Source: Siphonodentalium dalli
Lineage: Eukaryota > Mollusca > Scaphopoda > Gadilida > Siphonodentaliidae
Direction: 5' to 3'
Assembly (NCBI GenBank): GCA_032622095.1
Contig: CP136064.1
Span: 264,874,165-264,938,164, forward strand
DNA: 64,000 bases
Every line of letters begins with the position of its first letter. The first letter of the stretch is position 1. Made by a program: the position numbers and the translations under genes. Shown here one piece after another: positions 58,204 through 64,000 of this stretch. A model generated the notes under the pieces. The model made no database searches, had not been told where the DNA came from, and saw only the letters and a program-made list of their open reading frames with translations.

Positions 58204-58412
58204 CCGGTTTGTCAAATATCTGACACAAAAAGCCACTTGATTTTAGGGTTATCCATCTTTGCCCGCAATTTGGTCAATGAAATTCTTCTCGATGACTTTC
58301 TATTTTGCCGGTTTGTCAAATATCTGACACAAAAAGCCACTTGATTTTAGAGTTATCCATCTTTTCCCGCAATTTGGTCAATGAAATTCTTCTCGTTGAC
58401 TGTCTATTGGGC
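58204..58412. repeat. 104-bp tandem duplication
   Basis: Two adjacent copies, starting CCGGTTTGTCAAATATCTGA at 58204 and 58308, differ at only a few positions. Confidence 0.93.
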
Positions 58413-58439
58413 CACTCTAATTAAAATAATAGATTTATA

Positions 58440-58564
58440 AAATCGATATCTGATCACTCTGAGCTGTGGTGGGTGGGTTCCTCGACTCGAATCAAATATT
58501 TTTTTACCCCCGAAGTCAAGGAAATAGTAATTTGCGACCGTTAATTCGGATTGAGTACCTTTAA
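58440..58564. mobile_element. Truncated AGGTACTCAATC MITE
   Basis: Matches the right part of 35845-36288 (GGTGGGTTCCTCGACTCGAA, TTACCCCCGAAGTCAAGGAA, ATTCGGATTGAGTACCT) and ends in TTAA at 58561-58564. The left end is missing. Confidence 0.8.
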
Positions 58565-60556
58565 GATCTAACAGCAACCATATCTCAACCCCACTACAAT
58601 CTGGGACTAATATATGTTATACATGTATTAGTCCCAGCTACAATCAGTGAACCTGATGAATAATTTTAACAGCATCTGAAAATGAAAGAAACATCCCACA
58701 CCTTGTCTACGATATAATGAAAGCCATAATTGTAAATCAATCAGCTCTGCGTGTACCGGTATACATGTATATGTACACATATTGGACCCACATGAATTGC
58801 TATATTCTCCATGTTAATTTAAAACGAGCGCACCACTTTAACAAACTCATTATTGAGTATTATATCAATAGCGATGTGTTTGTTAAAGTGGCAAGGTCAT
58901 TTTAAATTTATACTCCTTTTAACATCAGTAGGCCTACACAATCATTCGTTGCATAACTTTCATTAAATTTTCCTAGTACTGAATATAAACAGTACTGGTA
59001 CAATAACACTAGCAGTACTGGAACCGACCATACTGTAGGTGTCTGGCCTGTTTATTACCTTTTTAATTTGTTCTGATACATCAGGTACTTATAATAAATG
59101 ATAGTTCATTCAGACAACATCCTCTAAGTTGCCTAATAATAGAGACAAACTAATAATAGTGATGGTGGGATTTTTTAGCTAAAATTAATAATAGTTTAAA
59201 CCACAGCAATTTCACTCTATGTCTCTTAGTGATCTGATCATGGGAAGTGTTCTCCAAATATAATAACAGTGTTGACACTATCATATTATTGACACTATTA
59301 TTGCACATGAGAGTACCGTTACTAGTACATGTAGATGCTAATATGAGTAAGTCATTATCAAGTCTGGCTCTTCTTGAATTCAACTATCATAGTGATATTC
59401 AACTACATGTATTATATCTTAATTGTACTACCATACACAATGTATACTGGTACGGTATATACGTAAACTCCAGGTTTTCTCTATTTTTACTAAAACTTCA
59501 TGGAATCATCCCACTTCGTAATGCACAACCACTTAAAATGTACATGTATATAACACTATAATTTTAACAGAGCAAATGAGAAGGCATCATATTCCAATAT
59601 AAAAAGAATTCTACAGCTTATTACAGGAGACCTGTTTATTTCATAATGGCAGAAGTACATGTGCATGTACCGGTATGCCATTTGAAATTTTGAATGACAT
59701 TATAAATAACTTCTCACCAAGATGATTTCAAAATTCTAACTACTAGTACAAGTAAATCAGTTAAATAATCAAAAATGCCAGCACCGATATATATACTGTA
59801 CTTAGTACATGTAGTAGGTACCGTACTTGAGATATTTTCACCACTTCATAATAGTTGAATATATACGGTACATGTACCGGTACAATGGAATTCAAGTTGT
59901 GTCAGACCTGTTGTTTGGCATAAACAATGTACCAGTAAGTGACTTTGGTGATCACTGTTAGTCATTGATTTTAATAACATAAGTTCATGATTTTTACAAA
60001 ATAATTTTAATGAATCAAAACCATGTGCAGCCGCATGTGTAACATGTAACTGTCTTTGTCCATTAGTCATTATCCAAGTCTGGTTTAGTCTTGATCTAAT
60101 GATCAAAGGCGGAATGTTACTAGTATGTACCGGTAACTTATGATCATGATCCGGGAGTCTGATGAATTATAATCCATTTCACAGCATTGTCCATGTCTGC
60201 ATGTTTCATGACATGTTTGGTAAACATCCTCACTCGATTCACTGACACTGGTGAGTGGTGCCATTGCCATTCTGATTCTCCAATCTCCATATCATGTTCT
60301 ACCCTTCACAAGTTCACACACATGTAGCTACTGTACTTCTAATCAGTCTAATGTACTATGCAGAATGATAGAATCTGAATGAACATTCAATGACCTTTTA
60401 CGGCATCAGCGATGACTGCATTTCAGCGTTGACTGCATTTCAGCATTGAAGGGCTGAGGAGTCCAGAATAGAACTATAATCATCATATTTTGCAATAATC
60501 ATTACATTCACATTGTTTGCATTCGTCCATTGCCTTGGCTTGGGTCAATCATAGTT
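58565..60556. other. No gene; TACATGTA and TACCGGTA rich
   Basis: Low-copy-looking AT-rich DNA. Words such as GTACATGTACCGGTAC cluster between 59640 and 60135. No known domain is encoded. Confidence 0.45.
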
Positions 60557-60692
60557 CAACAAATTAGACTATTCGGATTAATACATATTTTAATATTTGG
60601 ACATTTACGATTGTATTAATCCTGAAGGATTAAAAGGTCCATAAATGTCCAAATATTAAAATTCCTATTAATCCGAAAGTCTAATTTGTTGG
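60557..60692. repeat. Hairpin MITE-like repeat, 136 bp
   Basis: CAACAAATTAGACTATTCGG and TTTTAATATTTGGACATTTA are matched in reverse complement on the right side, ending CTAATTTGTTGG. The arms are about 50 bases with a few mismatches; the loop has its own short stem. Confidence 0.9.
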
Positions 60693-60835
60693 ACTAGGTC
60701 TAGGTCAATCAGTGCTATTCACTTATTCGAGTCAATGTCCATGATAATGATAACAGTTGAATACGGCAAAGCCTGACCTGCCACACTCAGTGACTCACAC
60801 ACAGTGTCTGTGACCAGTCCAGTGTTAGTTCAGTC

Positions 60836-60952
60836 ATGAACGTAGTGCGTATCCTTCTACGCTGGAAGCAGCAATCTGCGAAAGCGGTCATGTTGACCAA
60901 CTTCACCAAGTCCAGTGTGCGATATTCGGATTGGTCCCGTCACTTCACATGA
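60836..60952 (+). other. Possible short ORF with presequence-like peptide
   Basis: ATG opens 38 codons starting MNVVRILLRWKQQSAKAV and containing SSVRYSDW. The first 30 residues have five Arg/Lys or more, no acidic residue and many hydroxylated residues, the look of a mitochondrial presequence, and RYS resembles a cleavage site. It ends in TGA with no clear GT splice donor. It could be a first exon of a gene running right, or chance. It lies inside the TTAA-flanked insertion. Confidence 0.2.
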
Positions 60953-61536
60953 TATTTTCTGATAATTAAGCGATATTTCTAACACCCAAACGGGTTAAAA
61001 CAGTCTATATCTAATCCGTTGTGTACACGAAAGAATGAGATACACATTTTCTGCGAATAATGAACGAAACAAGCAGATATGACAGATGAAAAAACTATTT
61101 ATTTTTAACACATAAAAATTCGGAAATTCCACACCGGAAGTTCGGCTGCGCATTGCGAATGTGCAGGGTGTCGAATACGGACTGTGAAATAACGTACTCT
61201 AACTCTGGGAACAATTTATCCCCAATTTCATGCACAAGAATGTTTAAACATTATCATAACATATTCGACTTGTTTTTAATTTGTTTTCATGAAAAGGAAT
61301 GATAAAAGGCACAATAAACATATCTAGAACGACAAATAAATCCAAATTAGCCATTTCCCCGTCATATTTCGGTCAGGCAAGCGAGGTACAAAAATGTATG
61401 AATCTGAGTACGAAAGTCGGAGTGTTCCTCTATCGTATTGCAATAATCGCCAACCTATTATAATATAAAAAAGCTATGCAGGGGGATAACTCGGAAAAAA
61501 AAATTATTGTTGCGGAAAAAGTCTCATTGTGAGACT
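60953..61536. other. No recognised feature
   Basis: AT-rich right end of the 9.3-kb insertion. AAGTCTCATTGTGAGACTT at 61520-61538 is a small palindrome at the very junction. Confidence 0.5.
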
Positions 61537-61540
61537 TTAA

Positions 61541-62597
61541 GTCTGATAGCCGTTTCTGGTTATATGCTTCAACAGCATGCCGTGTTGCGCGACGAAAAAT
61601 TCGTTTCGCACTCTTATAGCGAATATACGCGCACAATGAACAGAATGCTGTCATCCACCCTGAAACCACAACAGTCGATAATTCTTCATTTATTTATGGA
61701 GATGGAGGTTGCGAAGTTCTTCATTCCAGTAGGGACGGAGATGTGTGCGGTGTGTCGAGAAGCCACTGGTGTTAGCAGAGGCATCCAGTAAGAGTAGAAC
61801 AATGTTGTCGTACAATGCGTTTATGTCGTCGGTGGAATGTACAGGCATAGTCACAAATTCACGGAGATGTAAGTCAATGTAGGATATGTAGGACTGAACA
61901 TCCACTCGCTTCCAGTTGCATTTCCTCCTGTTAAAGAGAGTCTTTGGAGTCGTTAACGGAAGTACCATCGACCATAGCACTGGATCATGACACGAACCAT
62001 TCAGGTCTTTATCGTCAAGTATAGAACAGATCACTAAGAGATCAGCTAGCGAGCATGGCACAGTGATATGATCGAGAAGAGTCGGGGCATAGAAGGAGAA
62101 ATTCCTATCAGAGCACATGTCAGATGCTGTCGTGGAAAATGAATTTATCCTCCTCAGGAACGTTGAGAATGTGACGGTTCGATGCTGATGGCCTGGTGGC
62201 GGGTTGTTCAGACGAGAATTTCCAATATTGGAATTGAAATTCCCCATAATGAAGACATAGCTGTGAGATGCGAAACTATTGTAGTTATCCATTAGGTTCT
62301 CCAGACACTCATTCAAGTAATGATCACCGTGGCTGGTACTAGGTAGGTACACTTGAATAATCGTGATAAACATATCGTGTGAAAGTTTTATTTGAACTGC
62401 CAATGTCCTGTCGTCTGTGGTTTCGAGTAATGTAGAATGTGGGATGAAACTACGTCGAACTAACAAGGCCACGCCATCTCGAACAAAGGAGCCACCATTA
62501 GGCAGAGTGATCGTTCTACCTGGTTTTGCCATAGTCGAGTATTCAGTGGAAAGTGATTCGAGAAACGTAAGATTGTCTTGATCAAGCGAATGTTCAA
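61541..62597 (-). pseudogene. LINE B, 5' half: endonuclease domain
   Basis: Starts at the 5' break of the element within EHSLDQDNLTFLESL and reads MAKPGRTITLPNGGSFVRDG, IIQVYLPSTSHGD, FIMGNFNSNIGNSR (GNFN where GDFN is usual), LLDHITVPCS, and GSCHDPV where SDH-x-P is expected (61987-61995). It ends at YNQKRLSDLK by the TTAA junction; the rest of the copy is at 49841-52220. Compared with LINE A, only the first 30 or so codons are missing, so the original insertion was slightly 5'-truncated. The frame 61690-62532 is open for 280 codons. Confidence 0.87.
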
Positions 62598-62672
62598 GCC
62601 GTGTTGATAGTCATTTCTGGCGTCAGACGTCATCTTATCAACTGTATTGCCTTTGTTTTGTTAAGTATAATA
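62598..62672 (+). repeat. 75-bp direct repeat, right copy
   Basis: Partner of 49766-49840 (73 of 75 identical), beginning exactly where LINE B homology stops. Best read as the target-site duplication made when LINE B inserted, apparently at the edge of LINE C sequence. Confidence 0.88.
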
Positions 62673-62719
62673 GTGGAATACAAGATGTGCCTCATCGAAG
62701 TAATGAAAAATAACTGTGC

Positions 62720-62930
62720 CAAAACAAAAAACAACCATTTGCAGGATATGATGGGACAGAAAAGAGCATCCCGTTGTAGTCTATTCCTGCTATGTTAAGT
62801 GTTTTTCGGAGCATATGAAGCCGGTATATCAATAGCTCGTGTATTTATCGACCTATCGTATTCGCCGCTCCAAATTACGTAGAAAAAATATGGAGGTTCG
62901 AATGAGCCATGTCCGTTTAACATGAAACTA
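62720..62930. repeat. Dispersed repeat, copy of 39400-39900 family
   Basis: GAGCATATGAAGCCGGTATA, TCAATAGCTCGTGTATTTAT, CCAAATTACGTAGAAAAA and GAGCCATGTCCGTTTAA match the copies at 39.8 and, reversed, 47.2 kb. A further scrap (GGTTCGAACGAGCCACTTG) is at 63253. Confidence 0.65.
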
Positions 62931-64000
62931 TTTAAAAACTTCACGCACTGCTTTCTCGTCGTTTTAATCATCAAAAGTATGTACATGTAGTGCATTTATT
63001 TTTATAAAGTTTCATATAATGAAGAAAACCTTCGATTTTCTTCCCATGGTCTACAATGCAATTTTTATGCGACAGCGGACTAAAAATAAATAACCTGCAG
63101 AAACCTGCTGATCTCAAATTTATCGAAAAATATAAGAAACGAAACCCGTATTTTCAGCGCTATATCAAGGAATTTGTTCAGAAATCGTCCGCGTATATAT
63201 GTATGTTTTGAGATACTCTTACCAATATACAATATATGTATACATAATTGTGGGGTTCGAACGAGCCACTTGTACGTCCGTTTAATTTTCAACCAGAGTC
63301 GCGCTGGTTCTGTGCTATATACTGTTTGTAGATATCTGTATACTGTGCCGGTTACACAGATTGAAATTTCATGGATTGACCTCGGGTGAATCGAAGTTAC
63401 ATGTAAATGGCGTATTATAAGTTATAACTCACCATATTTATGTTACATGTAGTGGACGATAGTTTATTTGAAGGCCCTGGTGCCAGTATCGGCCTTTATA
63501 GCAACCACCAGCGCGCCGCAGGCGCGCGTGCACTGTTAGAAATTACTTTGCGTGATTCAAAGTCATGCCGTCAAAATTCAATAGTATATTACATGTACAT
63601 AAATTGAGTTTTAACTGTGAAACATGTAGCTTTGTTCTTTTTATGGCTTAAAAGGGCATGCCGATCATGTTTTAGAATGGTCGAAATTAGTATTACTCAT
63701 AACTGAATAGTGATGGGTTGGCTTATCAGCTATTACTAGTATTGCCTTTTATTTACAGCCATATTTATAGAGTAGATAGTGAAAGGCGAACACATTACGC
63801 ATGCACAGCCTTTTCCGGATTAAATTCTACGAGGCAGATAACAAGCTTGATCCTCTGCAAACTGCAAAGTTTCATAAGTATTGTCTATCACTTTATGCAT
63901 TGAGGATTTACATTTCATCAAAACTATGATCGTAACATAGAACTAAGATGTATTTTTCAGTTACGAATAATACTAGTTTCGACCATTAAAAACCATATGA
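62931..64000. other. No gene; GC-rich hairpin
   Basis: GCGCGCCGCAGGCGCGC near 63510-63527 is a perfect 7-bp stem with a 3-base loop in otherwise AT-rich DNA. Several ACATGTA words occur. No coding sequence is supported. Confidence 0.5.

Larger units (their letters stand above)
52221..61540. mobile_element. 9.3-kb TTAA-flanked insertion splitting LINE B
   Basis: TTAA at 52221-52224 and 61537-61540 mark the points where LINE B stops and resumes. Removing one TTAA and everything between them brings the flanking LINE codons together in the same frame (SDLK on one side, IFVEHD on the other). The left terminus AGGGGCACTTTGATTATTG resembles the TTAA MITE at 55371 (AGGGGTACT). The right terminus AGTCTCACAATGAG matches it only loosely. 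No transposase ORF is visible, so this is either a piggyBac-like element with captured DNA or several nested events. Confidence 0.6.

Noticed and set aside
52221-61540. Reading the two LINE B halves as independent insertions
   Set aside because: They are complementary in content, on the same strand, meet at TTAA in the same frame, and together are bounded by one 75-bp duplication.

Overview
This window looks like intergenic DNA from a marine invertebrate animal, probably a lophotrochozoan such as a mollusc or brachiopod. The phylum is an inference from the kinds of LINE present, the many foldback elements and the frequent TACATGTA words; nothing in the sequence settles it. I recognise no complete host gene, tRNA, rRNA, CRISPR array or bacterial-type operon. 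Almost everything that can be named is a mobile element or a tandem or inverted repeat.

Layout. 0.3-2.8 kb: a 20-bp satellite that reverses orientation and is interrupted by a GTCCGT-rich repeat. 3.5-4.7 kb: two inverted-repeat elements, one with a clean 9-bp target duplication (Mutator-like). 5.2-6.1 kb: a LINE relic. 9.0-11.7 kb: a terminal-inverted-repeat (TIR) element with a 3-bp duplication and a Myb/SANT-like domain (PIF/Harbinger-like). 11.7-16.9 kb (minus): a nearly full-length two-ORF LINE, 'LINE A'. 17.1-18.7 and 20.3-21.9 kb (minus): a second LINE type ('LINE D'), with ORF2 and, upstream, a probable ORF1 carrying an SGNH-esterase domain. 22.7-23.5 kb: C-terminal end of a related LINE ('LINE E'). 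23.5-31.3 kb: tandemly repetitive DNA, including three head-to-tail Helitron-like units. 25.5, 31.8, 44.7, 18.9 and 40.0 kb: five copies of a double-hairpin palindromic cassette inside two kinds of TIR shell. 33.4-46.5 kb: more TIR and TTAA-bounded MITEs. 47.9-62.7 kb: a nested stack. A CR1/L2-like LINE ('LINE C') abuts a 5'-truncated relative of LINE A ('LINE B') flanked by a 75-bp direct repeat. LINE B is split by a 9.3-kb insertion with TTAA at both ends, and that insertion contains a further TIR element carrying its own TTAA MITE.

How the parts relate. LINE A (and LINE D with its probable ORF1) show the usual LINE division of labour: ORF1 is an RNA-binding or esterase-type protein, and ORF2 is an AP-like endonuclease plus reverse transcriptase. 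The TIR, TTAA and Helitron-like elements have no recognisable transposase here and would depend on enzymes encoded elsewhere. The most unusual signal is that LINE A and LINE B share the same departures from two catalytic motifs: SCH instead of SDH in the endonuclease, and Thr instead of the aromatic residue in the reverse transcriptase YADD box. No novel host defence or metabolic system is visible.
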